NCBI GenBank assembly: GCA_003221615.1
Contig: QHSQ01000144.1
Location: forward strand, 1 to 64,000
DNA: 64,000 nt
From: Candidatus Rokuibacteriota bacterium
Lineage (GTDB): Bacteria; Methylomirabilota; Methylomirabilia; Rokubacteriales; CSP1-6
Direction: 5' to 3'
Part shown: positions 40,677 to 50,274 of the stretch, in pieces
Numbering within the stretch: position 1 is the first letter of the stretch
Layout of the letters: the number at the start of each line of letters is the position of its first letter
The notes under the pieces: generated by a model
The model's input: the letters and a program-made list of their open reading frames with translations, nothing else
What the model was told of the DNA's origin: nothing
Databases searched by the model: none
Made by a program: the position numbers and the translations under genes

Positions 40677-42317
40677 TCATCGACTCAGCAGGAACGCGAC
40701 GATGGCGACGGCGCCGGCCAGCATCGTGAGCGCGTAGTTGACGGTGTAGCCGGTCTGAATCCGTCGCAGGCCCGCCGCGCACGCCACGACGGTGCGGCCC
40801 ACCGCGTTGACGAGCCCGTCGATCAGCGAGAGGTCGAAGACGCCGGCCAGGAACCGGAAGAGCGCGAGGAGCGGGCGCACGATCGCGCGATCATACAGCG
40901 CGTCGACGTAGTAGGCGTTGAGCAGGAGCGCGTGGATCGGGTTACGGGGCCGCCCGATCTCCCCGGCGCGCACGCCCGTGGCCATGTACATGGACCACGC
41001 GACCACGACGCCCGCGACGAACACCGTGACCGCCGAGAGCAGCAGCAACAGCGCGACGACGCCGCTGTAGCCGCTCTCGTGCACGGGGAACACGGGCGCC
41101 AGGAAGCGCTCGAACCGCGTGCCGTGCTCGGAGGGGATTCCGAACGCGATGCCGGTGATCACGGTCAGCAGCGTCAGGATCCAGAGCGGCAGGGTCATCA
41201 CTCCGGGCGACTCGTGGACGTGGTGGGCGGCTTCCTTCGTCATGCGCGGGCCGCTGTAGAAGGCCAGGAACAGCATCCGGGAGGTATAGAACGACGTCAG
41301 AAACGCGCCCAGCAACAGGAGCGCCCACATCCCCTTGTGACCGCTTCCGTAGGCGGCCGCCAGGATCTCGTCCTTCGAGAAGAACCCGGAGAGCCCCGGG
41401 AGCCCCGCGAGGCCGAGCCCCCCGATCGTCGTCGTGATCGTGGTCGCCACCATCCGCGAGGACAGCCCGCCCATCTTCCGAAGATCTTGCTCGCCGCCGA
41501 GGCCGTGGATGACGCTGCCGGCGCCGAGGAAGAGGAGCGCCTTGAAGAAGGCGTGCGTGACCAGATGGAAGATGCCGGCGGCGTACGCGCCCACGCCGAC
41601 CGCCGCGAACATGTAGCCGAGCTGGCTCACGGTGGAATAGGCGAGCACGCGCTTGATGTCCGTCTGCACGAGGCCGATCGTGCCGGTCGCGGTGCTCGGC
41701 TCGACCCCACTGATCGCCGCGAAGGCCGCGTCGTAGTCGAGCGTGCCGACCGCGCTCCACAGCCACATGATGCCGAGACCGAAGCCGAAGTCGCCGACAC
41801 GGTTGACGATGAACGCCTTCTTGCCCGCCTGCGACGCCGCCGGCCGCGTGTACCAGAAGCCGATCAGGAGGTACGAGCAGAGGCCCACCGCTTCCCAGAA
41901 CACGTAGAGCAGGAGGAAGTTGCCGGCGAGCACGAGCATCGTCATCGAGAACACGAAGAGATTCAGGTACGCGAAGTAGCGCGGATATCCCGGGTCGTCA
42001 TGCATGTAGCCGACGGAGTAGAGATGGATCAAGGCACCCACGCCCGTGACGACCAGCAGCATGATGCCGGTGAGCGGGTCGACGTACGCGGCCACCGACG
42101 TCTCGAAGTCTCCGGCGCTGACCCAGGGGAAGAGCGTCGCGGTGAACGTCTCGCCGGACGCGACGCGCGAGAACAGCACGCACGAGGCGACGAACGATCC
42201 AGCCAGGGCCGGCAGCGCGATCCAGTGCGCGTATCGGCCGATCACCCGGCCGAAGATCATGTTGAGCAGCGCGCCGACGAGTGGGAAGAGGGGGATCAGC
42301 CAGACCGAGGTCGACAC
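40677..42317 (-). CDS. nuoL: NADH-quinone oxidoreductase subunit L with apparent internal in-frame deletion
   Basis: GLVQTDIKRVLAYSTVSQLGYMFAAVGVGAYAAGIFHLVTHAFFKALLFLGAGSVIHGLGGEQDLRKMGG is clearly NuoL, but the expected KSAQ..PL..WLPDAM..TPVSALIHAATMVTAG segment is absent. Confidence 0.92.
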   Translation of the reverse strand: MSTSVWLIPLFPLVGALLNMIFGRVIGRYAHWIALPALAGSFVASCVLFSRVASGETFTATLFPWVSAGDFETSVAAYVDPLTGIMLLVVTGVGALIHLYSVGYMHDDPGYPRYFAYLNLFVFSMTMLVLAGNFLLLYVFWEAVGLCSYLLIGFWYTRPAASQAGKKAFIVNRVGDFGFGLGIMWLWSAVGTLDYDAAFAAISGVEPSTATGTIGLVQTDIKRVLAYSTVSQLGYMFAAVGVGAYAAGIFHLVTHAFFKALLFLGAGSVIHGLGGEQDLRKMGGLSSRMVATTITTTIGGLGLAGLPGLSGFFSKDEILAAAYGSGHKGMWALLLLGAFLTSFYTSRMLFLAFYSGPRMTKEAAHHVHESPGVMTLPLWILTLLTVITGIAFGIPSEHGTRFERFLAPVFPVHESGYSGVVALLLLLSAVTVFVAGVVVAWSMYMATGVRAGEIGRPRNPIHALLLNAYYVDALYDRAIVRPLLALFRFLAGVFDLSLIDGLVNAVGRTVVACAAGLRRIQTGYTVNYALTMLAGAVAIVAFLLSR

Positions 42318-42370
42318 CGGGTCATGCTAACGACCGGCCACCGGGAGTGTCAAGGACAGTGGTCGCGGCG

Positions 42371-42709
42371 TCAGCCGCGCGGCGCGTACATCATCACCGA
42401 GACGCCCGCGAGACACAGCAGGCCGCCCGCCACGTCGAACCGATCGGGGAGCTCGCGGACGACGATGGCGCCCCACAGCAGCGAGAGCACGACGAACACG
42501 CCGCCGTACGCCGCGTAGACGCGGCCGAACGGGGCCGGCTGGAGCGTCGGCACGATCCCGTAGACGAACAGGATGGCTCCGCCGAGGACGGCCAGGAGCG
42601 CGCCGCGCCCCTCACGAAGCCAGAGCCACACGAGATAGCCGCCGCCGATCTCGCACAGTCCCGCCAGCACGAACAGCGCGAGCGACGTGAGGACGAGGAG
42701 AGGGCTCAT
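42371..42709 (-). CDS. YnfA family (UPF0060) membrane protein
   Basis: [66 protein letters not shown]. Confidence 0.93.
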   Translation of the reverse strand: MSPLLVLTSLALFVLAGLCEIGGGYLVWLWLREGRGALLAVLGGAILFVYGIVPTLQPAPFGRVYAAYGGVFVVLSLLWGAIVVRELPDRFDVAGGLLCLAGVSVMMYAPRG

Positions 42710-42744
42710 GACGCGATCACCTCCGAGGTTCGTGACGGGTCGGC

Positions 42745-44178
42745 ATGGTATCATCCGTTGTGCCCAAGCGGTCTCGTGCGAAGGCCTGGGTGCTCCTCGT
42801 CCTGATCCTGCTCGTGGCCGTCGTCGGCTCCGTGGCATATCTGGTATGGCGGCAGACGGTCCCCGGTGTGCAGTCCCTGACGACTCCACCGCGCTTCGTC
42901 GGGCAGAAGACGTCGTTCACCGTGGTCGTCGAGGCGCGACGCGGCAACGTGGCGCGGGTCGAGGTCCGCATCGAGCAATCCGGCAAGTCGACACCGGTGG
43001 CCACGAAAGACAGCGGCCTCGGCCGCCGGGTGGAGATTCCCGTCGTGGTGGACAGCGCGGCGCTCGGGCTCCGCGAGGGCAGCGCGACCATCGAGGTGTG
43101 GGCGCGCGACACCTTCTGGCGTCCGATCCGGCGCGACGACCGCGCGATCGCCGGCTATCCCGTCACCGTCGACCTCACGCCGCCGAAGGTCGAGCTGCTC
43201 GCTTCCACGCGCTACCTCTCGCCGGGCGGGAGCGGGCTCGTCGTGTTCAGGGTCTCCGGCGCGGCGCGGACCGACGTCCTGGCCGGCGCGACGCCGTTCC
43301 CGTCGTTCGCCTTCGGCCCGGCCGACAAAGGCGCCCGCATCGCGCTGATCGCGCTGCCGTGGGACTACGACCCGGCCACGCCGATCCAGATCCGCGCCAG
43401 CGACGAGGCGGGCAACACCGCCTCGCGCGGGATCCCGGCCGAGATTCGCCCGCGCAAGTTCCCGAAGGACACGATCGACATCAAGGACGCGTTCCTCCAG
43501 GCCAAGGTGCCCGAGCTCCTGCCGCAGCGGCCCGCCACCGAGTCGCTGGTCGACGGATTCCTCGTGATCAACCGCGATCTGCGCAAGCAAGCCGAGGAGA
43601 CCAAGCGGAAGATCGGCGCCACCACCGCCGACAAGCCGCTCTGGCACGGGCCGTTCACGCAGGCGCGCAACACGAAGGTGTTCGCCAACTTCGCCGAGAC
43701 GCGCACCTACATGCACGGCGGCCGCGAGATCGACCGCCAGATCCACTTCGGATACGACCTCGCGTCGACGCGTCAGTCGCCGGTGCCCGCCTCCAACAAG
43801 GGCGTGGTCGTCTTCGCCGAGCCGCTCACGATTTACGGCAACACCGTGGTCATCGACCACGGCCTCGGCCTGCAGACGCTCTACGCCCACCTCTCGAGCA
43901 CCACCGTGAAGGTGGGCGACGCCGTCGAGAAGGGCCAGGAAATCGCCCGGACCGGCTCGACCGGCCTGGCGATCGGCGATCACCTCCACTACGAGGTGCT
44001 GGTCAACGGCACCTCGGTCACGCCGCTCGAGTGGTGGGACGCGAAGTGGATCCGCGATCACGTCGGCAAGCCGCTCAAGGAAGCGGGGCTGCCCGAGATC
44101 GCCGGCGCCGAGGCGCGCGACGAGCCCGACGACGCGGCGCGTTCGGCGACGCCCCGCTCCGCTCGCCGCCGCCGCTAG
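42745..44178 (+). CDS. M23 family metallopeptidase, membrane-anchored
   Basis: N-terminal TM helix; [53 protein letters not shown]...[12 protein letters not shown]. Confidence 0.92.
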   Translation: MVSSVVPKRSRAKAWVLLVLILLVAVVGSVAYLVWRQTVPGVQSLTTPPRFVGQKTSFTVVVEARRGNVARVEVRIEQSGKSTPVATKDSGLGRRVEIPVVVDSAALGLREGSATIEVWARDTFWRPIRRDDRAIAGYPVTVDLTPPKVELLASTRYLSPGGSGLVVFRVSGAARTDVLAGATPFPSFAFGPADKGARIALIALPWDYDPATPIQIRASDEAGNTASRGIPAEIRPRKFPKDTIDIKDAFLQAKVPELLPQRPATESLVDGFLVINRDLRKQAEETKRKIGATTADKPLWHGPFTQARNTKVFANFAETRTYMHGGREIDRQIHFGYDLASTRQSPVPASNKGVVVFAEPLTIYGNTVVIDHGLGLQTLYAHLSSTTVKVGDAVEKGQEIARTGSTGLAIGDHLHYEVLVNGTSVTPLEWWDAKWIRDHVGKPLKEAGLPEIAGAEARDEPDDAARSATPRSARRRR

Positions 44179-44197
44179 CCAGGTCGCAGGCCTGGCG

Positions 44198-44845
44198 GTG
44201 TTTCAGTGGAAGAACTCGTGGGGCTGGCATAGGCTGAAGCGCGTGGACCAGTGCTGCGAGGCTCGAGAGATCCCGCGCGAGCAGCGGTGGGTGCTCCACG
44301 TCGTCCTGTGGATCAACGCCGCCATGTTCCTCACGGAGTCCGCGGCGGGCATCCTGGCTCACTCGACCGCGCTGTTCGCCGACTCCATCGACATGCTGGG
44401 CGACGCCATCGTGTACGGATTCAGCCTCTACGTCATCGGCCGGGGCCTCGTCTGGCAGGCCCGCGCGGCACTGCTCAAGGGGATCATCATGGCGGCGTTC
44501 GGCGTCGGCGTGCTGGTCCAGGTGGCGCTGAAGATCGCGCAGGGCCTCACGCCGACCGTCGAGGTGATGGGCGCCGTCGGCACGCTGGCATTCGTCGCGA
44601 ACCTCGCGTGCCTGGCGCTTCTCTGGCGGCGGCGCGGCGACGACATCAATATGCGATCGGCCTGGATCTGCTCGCGGAACGACGTGATCGGCAACGCGGC
44701 CGTGCTCGTCGCTGCCGGCGCGGTGGCGGTGACCGGCTCGCCGTGGCCGGACATCGTCATCGGCCTGCTCGTGGCCACGGTGTTCGGTCGCTCGGCCGTG
44801 CAGGTCCTCCGCGACGCCTCGCGCGCGGTGACGGCCTCGGGCTGA
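44198..44845 (+). CDS. CDF-family cation transporter without an obvious cytoplasmic C-terminal domain
   Basis: HSTALFADSIDMLGDAIVYGFSLYVIGRG...MRSAWICSRNDVIGNAAVLVAAG (two HxxxD/NxxxD-type motifs). Start codon uncertain. Confidence 0.8.
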   Translation: MFQWKNSWGWHRLKRVDQCCEAREIPREQRWVLHVVLWINAAMFLTESAAGILAHSTALFADSIDMLGDAIVYGFSLYVIGRGLVWQARAALLKGIIMAAFGVGVLVQVALKIAQGLTPTVEVMGAVGTLAFVANLACLALLWRRRGDDINMRSAWICSRNDVIGNAAVLVAAGAVAVTGSPWPDIVIGLLVATVFGRSAVQVLRDASRAVTASG

Positions 44846-44852
44846 GCGCGCG

Positions 44853-45515
44853 TCAGAAACTGCCGAACTTCTGATAGGCCGCCAGCGGCGTCATCCCGCG
44901 CCGCACCGCTGAGCGAACCCGGCTCTCCGTCCCCACGAGCCTCTCGCAGCGCCGGAGCACCTCGTGGGCGGCCCGCCGTGGGATGATCACCACGCCGTCG
45001 AGGTCGCCCACGACGACGTCACCGAGGCTCACCCGCACGCTGCCGATCGTCACCGGCTGGCCCCAGTCTGAGACCCGCCACCGCGGCACCGAATCTTGCG
45101 GCGTCCGGTAGCGCACGAACGTTGGAAACGCCATGCGCATGATCGCGGCGGCGTCGCGGGTCGCGCCGTCGATCACGGCGCCCCGCACCTTGCGGGCGCG
45201 GAACCACGCCGCGCTGAGCTCGCCGAAGTGCGCCGCGACGTTGTCGTGCGCGGCGAGCACCAGCACGGACTCCGCCGGCACCGCGCCCAGCATCCCCAGA
45301 AAGCGCCGCAGCGTCTGATCGCGCTCGCGCGGTGATCCGCTGTGCGCCCGGCCCCGCACGGTGAACGCGTAGCCGGCCGTCCGCATCCCCGCGGACAGCG
45401 GCTGGATCGTCGCCGGCAGGGTCTGGCGGCGAAGCCCCATCTCGTCCATGACGTCGGTGATCGCCGCCGTGTAGATACGCGCGAAGCGGCGCGGCAGATT
45501 GTCGCTCGGGCTCAT
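44853..45515 (-). CDS. RraA family protein
   Basis: ITDVMDEMG...GELSAAWFRARKVRGAVIDGATRD...GDVVVGDLDGVVIIPR. Confidence 0.88.
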   Translation of the reverse strand: MSPSDNLPRRFARIYTAAITDVMDEMGLRRQTLPATIQPLSAGMRTAGYAFTVRGRAHSGSPRERDQTLRRFLGMLGAVPAESVLVLAAHDNVAAHFGELSAAWFRARKVRGAVIDGATRDAAAIMRMAFPTFVRYRTPQDSVPRWRVSDWGQPVTIGSVRVSLGDVVVGDLDGVVIIPRRAAHEVLRRCERLVGTESRVRSAVRRGMTPLAAYQKFGSF

Positions 45516-45559
45516 CGAGGGTCTCCTTGGTTGAGAGGCGCGCCCCGGACGGCGGATCG

Positions 45560-46762
45560 TCAGAGCCGTGAGCGCTCGAGGATGCCGGTCACGAGCGCGC
45601 GGGGCGGCACGAAGTCGCCGAGGACGCCGAGCAGGAGGTCGAGCAGGCGCGGGCGGCGCGCGAGAAATCTCGCGGCCAGGTTGGCGAGACGACGGTGGCT
45701 GACGACGATCTGGAGCGCGTGCGTGACGCGCTCCTTGTCGCGCGTCGCCAGGCGCCGCGCGCGCTCGTAGCCGGCCAGGGCGCGCGCCGACACGTCGCCG
45801 CGGCCGAGCGCCTGCACGGCAGTTTCGGTGGCCATCTCGGCGCTCCGGAGACCGTTGAAGATCCCCTCACCCGAGAAGGGATCGAAGAAGCCGGTGGCGT
45901 CACCCACCATGAGCACGCCGCCGGTCCGCGGAGGGTCGACACGATACGCGAGGGGACCCATCGCCCGGACCGGCGCGACGCGCCGGCCGCCGGCGATTCG
46001 CCGCGCGAGGTGCGGCACATGCTTCACGCGCGCATCGAAGAAGGTATCGAGGCGTCCGCTCCACGGCGCCGCGTGGGCCAAGGGGACCACGAGGCTGAGG
46101 TTCGCACGACCGGGCGCGACGGGATTGAGGATCGCGTAGTCAGGCGGATCGACGAAGATCTCGCCGACGCGCCCGAGCCCGCTCACGTCCTCGACGTAGG
46201 TGACCATCGCCATCCGCTGCAGGCGATGCGCCCGACGCAGCCCGAGCCGCTGGACGACGACGGACGCGCGGCCGTCGGCCGCGATCGTGAGCGGGGCGCG
46301 GAGAACCTGGCGACGCGAGTCCCCGTCGATCGCCTCGACGCCGAGCACCCGATCGCCCGAGACGACGAGATCCGTGACGCGTGTCTGCTCGCGGAAGTCG
46401 ACCGGCAACGAGCGGACGCGGTCCACGAGGATCGCGTCGAGCGCCTCGCGCGTGATGGCCATCGCGTGCTCGCGATAGGGGCGCCACGCGCCGATCGAGC
46501 GGTACGTCCCGACGAGCGTCGTGCCGTTGGGCGCGGTGATCCGCATGCCTTTCAACGTGCTCGCGACGGCGTCGACGGCCTTGAGCGCGCCGAGCCGGTC
46601 CAGCAACCGCGGGGCCTCGGGGCTCAGATACTCGCCGCAGATCTTGGGCCGCGGAAACCGCGCGCGATCGAGGAGGCGCACCGAGAGCCCGCGCTCGGCC
46701 AGGAGAATGGCCGTCGCCGCGCCCGCGGGGCCCGCGCCGACGATGATGACGTCGCTCGTCAC
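45560..46762 (-). CDS. FAD-dependent oxidoreductase, geranylgeranyl reductase/SrsC-like
   Basis: VTSDVIIVGAGPAGAATAILLAERGLSVRLLDRARFPRPKICGEYLSPEA; VGDATGFFDPFSGEGIFNGLRSAE. Confidence 0.88.
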   Translation of the reverse strand: MTSDVIIVGAGPAGAATAILLAERGLSVRLLDRARFPRPKICGEYLSPEAPRLLDRLGALKAVDAVASTLKGMRITAPNGTTLVGTYRSIGAWRPYREHAMAITREALDAILVDRVRSLPVDFREQTRVTDLVVSGDRVLGVEAIDGDSRRQVLRAPLTIAADGRASVVVQRLGLRRAHRLQRMAMVTYVEDVSGLGRVGEIFVDPPDYAILNPVAPGRANLSLVVPLAHAAPWSGRLDTFFDARVKHVPHLARRIAGGRRVAPVRAMGPLAYRVDPPRTGGVLMVGDATGFFDPFSGEGIFNGLRSAEMATETAVQALGRGDVSARALAGYERARRLATRDKERVTHALQIVVSHRRLANLAARFLARRPRLLDLLLGVLGDFVPPRALVTGILERSRL

Positions 46763-47454
46763 GACATCACCGCCAGCAGGCGTCCCAACACCGGATACTC
46801 GCGGATCGTGAGCCGCCGCGCGCCCGCCTTGGCCGCGAGTGCCTGCAGCTCCTGCCGCGAGTACGAGCGGCGCACCGAGAGCGGCCCGTCGTGGCGCGAG
46901 ATCGGATGGCATCCCAGCAGACGCGTGGCGAGCCAGACCAGGCCGAGCGAGAGACGACGGCGAAGCAGGTCGTTCACGACCACGGCGATCCGCGCCGCCG
47001 CCGCCATCTCACGAAGACCCTCGGCGGCCTGAGCCGGCTCGAGGTGATGCAGCGTGAGGGCGCTGGTGACGATGTCGACCGCCCGCTCGCGGCAGGGCAA
47101 CGCGGCCGCGTCACCTCGGACCAGCAGGACCTCCGGATACGCTGCGGCGACCGCGCGCGCGAGCTCGAGGGTCGTCGGGTCACGCTCCACCACCACCACG
47201 CGGACGTCACGACCGTTGCGGCGCGCCCACTCGACGACGCGCACCGCGAAGGCGGCGGTGCCGCCTCCGACGTCGATGACGCGGAGCGGGCGATCGCGCG
47301 GCACGTCGGCCGCCAGGCGGCGGATCGCGGAGAGCGAGAGCGCGTAGCCGCCGAACCAGCTGTTGAGGCGGTCGATATCCGCCAGCGACGCCGCGAGCTC
47401 CGCCGCCGCGACCGATCCGTCGAGCACTTCCCGCGCGCCCTCGGCCCGTTTCAC
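46759..47454 (-). CDS. Class I SAM-dependent methyltransferase
   Basis: LRVIDVGGGTAAFAVRVVEWARRNGRDVRVVVVERD; VTSALTLHHLEPAQAAEGLREM. Confidence 0.88.
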   Translation of the reverse strand: MKRAEGAREVLDGSVAAAELAASLADIDRLNSWFGGYALSLSAIRRLAADVPRDRPLRVIDVGGGTAAFAVRVVEWARRNGRDVRVVVVERDPTTLELARAVAAAYPEVLLVRGDAAALPCRERAVDIVTSALTLHHLEPAQAAEGLREMAAAARIAVVVNDLLRRRLSLGLVWLATRLLGCHPISRHDGPLSVRRSYSRQELQALAAKAGARRLTIREYPVLGRLLAVMS

Positions 47455-47458
47455 GCGG

Positions 47459-48484
47459 CTACCATCGTAGAAGCGCGCCTTCGGCGGCGAAGCCGGGACC
47501 CAGGCCGATCATCAGACCCCAATCGCCGGGAACCGGAGACTCCGCTCGCAGTGTTTCATCCAGTACGAAGAGGATCGTGGCCGATGACATGTTGCCGAAG
47601 CGGCGCAGCACGGAGCGGGAGTGGCCGACCTGTTCCTCGCTCAGCTCGAGCAAGGTGCGGGCGCGATCGATCACGCGTCGGCCCGCGGAATGGAGGACCC
47701 AGTATCCGATGTCCTCGCGCTTGAGCCCCTGCGTCGACATCAGGATCGCCGCCATCTCGCCCATCATGACCGCGCCGATGCGGCGCACGTCCTTGGAGAG
47801 GATCACGCGCGGCCGCCCGCCCGGATACTCGAACCCCATCGCGTCGAGATGCTCGGACCGGAAGAGCGTGCGCTGAGCGACGATCGACGGCCCCGGCCCA
47901 TCGGTCGTGATGGCGAGGGCGCCGGCGCCGTCGGCGAAGATCGCATGCGCCACCGCGCTCTCGAGCCGGTCGTCCAGGAAGTACGCGGCCGAGCAGATCT
48001 CGACCGCGATCACGAGCGCCCGCCGTCCCGGCAACGCGGTGACGTAGTTCGACGCCTGCTGGAGCGCGACCATCGCGGAGGCGCACCCGGTGTCGCCGAC
48101 GTGAACGCGCTGGATGTCGGCGCGGCAGCCGAGCCGGCCGATCAAGCGCGCGTCGAGGCTGGGTGTGAGACGTCCGGTGCACGTCGTCGTCGCGATGAAG
48201 TCGACGTCGACCGCGTCCCACCCGGCCCCAGCGAGCGCGCGGCGCGCCGCCGACTCGCCGAGCTCGAGCGCGCCTTCGCGAAAGCGAGCGCTCAGCTGGT
48301 CGACCGACTCGTTGGGCCGGAACGTCGCCGGATCGATCCACAGATAGCGCCCCTCGATGTCGCTGCGCCGAAAAAATCCGCTCCGCTCCTCGTCTCGATA
48401 TCCCGCGAGCGCCAGCAGCTGCGCCTGCGTGAAGCGGTGGGGCGGCGTCGCGGTGGCGACGGCCGCGATCTTCGGGAACGGCAT
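47459..48484 (-). CDS. Type III polyketide synthase
   Basis: Cys motif VGDTGCASAMVAL; LHSAGRRVIDRARTLLELSEEQVGHSRSVLRRFGNMSSATILFVLDE (His and Asn motifs); GLGPGFAAEGALLRW. Confidence 0.9.
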   Translation of the reverse strand: MPFPKIAAVATATPPHRFTQAQLLALAGYRDEERSGFFRRSDIEGRYLWIDPATFRPNESVDQLSARFREGALELGESAARRALAGAGWDAVDVDFIATTTCTGRLTPSLDARLIGRLGCRADIQRVHVGDTGCASAMVALQQASNYVTALPGRRALVIAVEICSAAYFLDDRLESAVAHAIFADGAGALAITTDGPGPSIVAQRTLFRSEHLDAMGFEYPGGRPRVILSKDVRRIGAVMMGEMAAILMSTQGLKREDIGYWVLHSAGRRVIDRARTLLELSEEQVGHSRSVLRRFGNMSSATILFVLDETLRAESPVPGDWGLMIGLGPGFAAEGALLRW

Positions 48485-48553
48485 TCCCTCCTCCTGTCGC
48501 GGCGTGTGGGAGTAAGATGTGGGCACTCCGAGCATACTGCGAGGGTCCAGCCC

Positions 48554-49078
48554 ATGCCACTGTTCAGCTTCGAGGGCAAGAGCCCGAAGATTCATCCCAC
48601 CGCATTCGTCGCGCCGACCGCCGTGATCATCGGCGACGTGACGATCGAGGAGCGCGCCTCGGTCTGGTACAACGCGGTGCTCCGCGGCGACTTCAATCCG
48701 ATCGTCGTCCATCGCGGCGCCAACGTGCAGGACTGTGCGGTCGTCCACGTCACGCCGCGTGGCGGGACCGAGATTGGCGCCGGCTCGACCGTCGGCCACA
48801 ACTGCACGATCCACGCCGCGTCGCTCGGCGAGGAATGCTTGATCGGCAACGGCGCGACCGTCCTCGACGGCGCCCGCATCGGCGCCCGCGCCATGGTGGC
48901 GGCGGGCGCGCTCGTGACGCCCGAGACCGAGATCCCCGAGGGCACCCTCGCGCTCGGGGCGCCGGCGAAGGTGCGCGGTCCGCTCGCCGGCACGCCGGCC
49001 GAGCGCTGGGTGCGCGCCAATCCCGAGGGCTATCAGGCGCTCGCCCAGCGGCACAAAGCCTCCGTCCAGCCCTGCTGA
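48554..49078 (+). CDS. Gamma carbonic anhydrase family protein
   Basis: Left-handed beta-helix repeats with VWYNAVLRGDFNPIVVHRGANVQDCAVVHV..GSTVGHNCTIHAASLGEECLIGNGATVLDGA. Confidence 0.93.
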   Translation: MPLFSFEGKSPKIHPTAFVAPTAVIIGDVTIEERASVWYNAVLRGDFNPIVVHRGANVQDCAVVHVTPRGGTEIGAGSTVGHNCTIHAASLGEECLIGNGATVLDGARIGARAMVAAGALVTPETEIPEGTLALGAPAKVRGPLAGTPAERWVRANPEGYQALAQRHKASVQPC

Positions 49079-49082
49079 CGCC

Positions 49083-49664
49083 ATGGCGCCGAAGCGGCTC
49101 GCGTTCCTCGTCTTCCCTCGCCTGACGCTTCTCGATCTGATCGGCGCCTACGACGCCCTCCGCCGGATCGCCTCGATGGCGATCGACTCGGGCGTGACCC
49201 ATCGGATCATCGGTACCGACGCCGAGATCGCCGACGAGGCCGGTCTGACGCTCAAGCCCGACTCGGTCTACGAAGACCTCTCGGGCTTCGATTTCCTCTA
49301 CGTGTCGGGCGGCCTCGGGACCGTCGCGCTCATGGACAACAAACGGGCCATCGATTACCTGAAGACCTGGGGAGACGAGCGGCCGCTGGCCTCCGTCTGC
49401 TCTGGCGCGCTGTTCCTCGGCCGCGCCGGCTACCTCAAGGACAAGCGCGCGGCCACCCATCACCTGACGGCGGACCTGCTCCGTCCGTTCTGCCGCGAGG
49501 TGGTCACGAATCGGCGCGTCGTCGACGAAGGGCGCGTCGTGACGGCCAGCGGCGTCTCATCGTCGCTCGATCTCGGCCTCTATCTCGTCGAGAAATACTG
49601 GGGCGCCGACGCGCGGGTCCGGATCGCCGCGCAGATGGAGTACCGCGGCTACTCGCCCGCCTGA
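49083..49664 (+). CDS. DJ-1/PfpI family protein
   Basis: AFLVFPRLTLLDLIGAYDAL; LASVCSGALFLGRAGYLKDKRAATHH. Confidence 0.9.
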   Translation: MAPKRLAFLVFPRLTLLDLIGAYDALRRIASMAIDSGVTHRIIGTDAEIADEAGLTLKPDSVYEDLSGFDFLYVSGGLGTVALMDNKRAIDYLKTWGDERPLASVCSGALFLGRAGYLKDKRAATHHLTADLLRPFCREVVTNRRVVDEGRVVTASGVSSSLDLGLYLVEKYWGADARVRIAAQMEYRGYSPA

Positions 49665-49700
49665 GCTCGAATCCGGCGCCCGTAGTCCAAGGAGAACGTC

Positions 49701-50108
49701 GTGACGATCGATCTCGACGCGCTGATGGACCTCCAACAGGCGTATCTGCCTGGGTTGATCGGGATGCGCTACACCGAGGCCTCGAAGGACCGCCTGGTGG
49801 CGGAGCTGACGATCCGCGACGACCTGAGGACGGTCGGCGGCGCGCTCCACGGCGGCGCGATCATGGCGCTCGCCGACACCGTCGGCGCGACCGCGACGTT
49901 CCTCAACCTGCCGCCGGGCGCCTCGACCACGACGCTCGAGTCCAAGACCAACTTCTTCGCCGCCGGGCGCGACGGCGTGGTACGCGCCGAAGCCATCCCG
50001 CTCCACCGCGGCCGAACCACCATGGTGTGGCAGACGCGCGTGACGGACTCGTCGGGCCGACTGCTGGCGCAGACGATCCAGACCCAGATGGTGCTCGCGG
50101 CCCGCTGA
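49701..50108 (+). CDS. PaaI-family (hotdog) thioesterase
   Basis: LRTVGGALHGGAIMALADTVGATATFLNLPPGASTTTLESKTNFFAAGRDG. Confidence 0.92.
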   Translation: MTIDLDALMDLQQAYLPGLIGMRYTEASKDRLVAELTIRDDLRTVGGALHGGAIMALADTVGATATFLNLPPGASTTTLESKTNFFAAGRDGVVRAEAIPLHRGRTTMVWQTRVTDSSGRLLAQTIQTQMVLAAR

Positions 50109-50128
50109 CCGCGAGCGCCGCGCATCGG

Positions 50129-50158
50129 TTGACAGTCGCGCCCGTCCCCTGGTAGCGT
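50129..50158 (+). promoter_or_regulatory. Predicted sigma70-type promoter upstream of binding protein 1
   Basis: TTGACA-18 nt-TAGCGT with a downstream context resembling the promoter of binding protein 3. Confidence 0.5.
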
Positions 50159-50274
50159 CCCCGCGTCGGGCTCGGTTCCGGCGACCTGCACGACTTCGCG
50201 AAGCGAGCTCGACGTCCCGTCCGTCCCTGTTCGGTTCAGTCCCGGCAAACGCCCATAGTCTCGGGAGGTGCCCG

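Noticed and set aside
44178-44215. CCAGG..CCTGG hairpin between the M23 peptidase and CDF transporter genes
   Set aside because: Short stem without a T-tract; too weak to call as a terminator.
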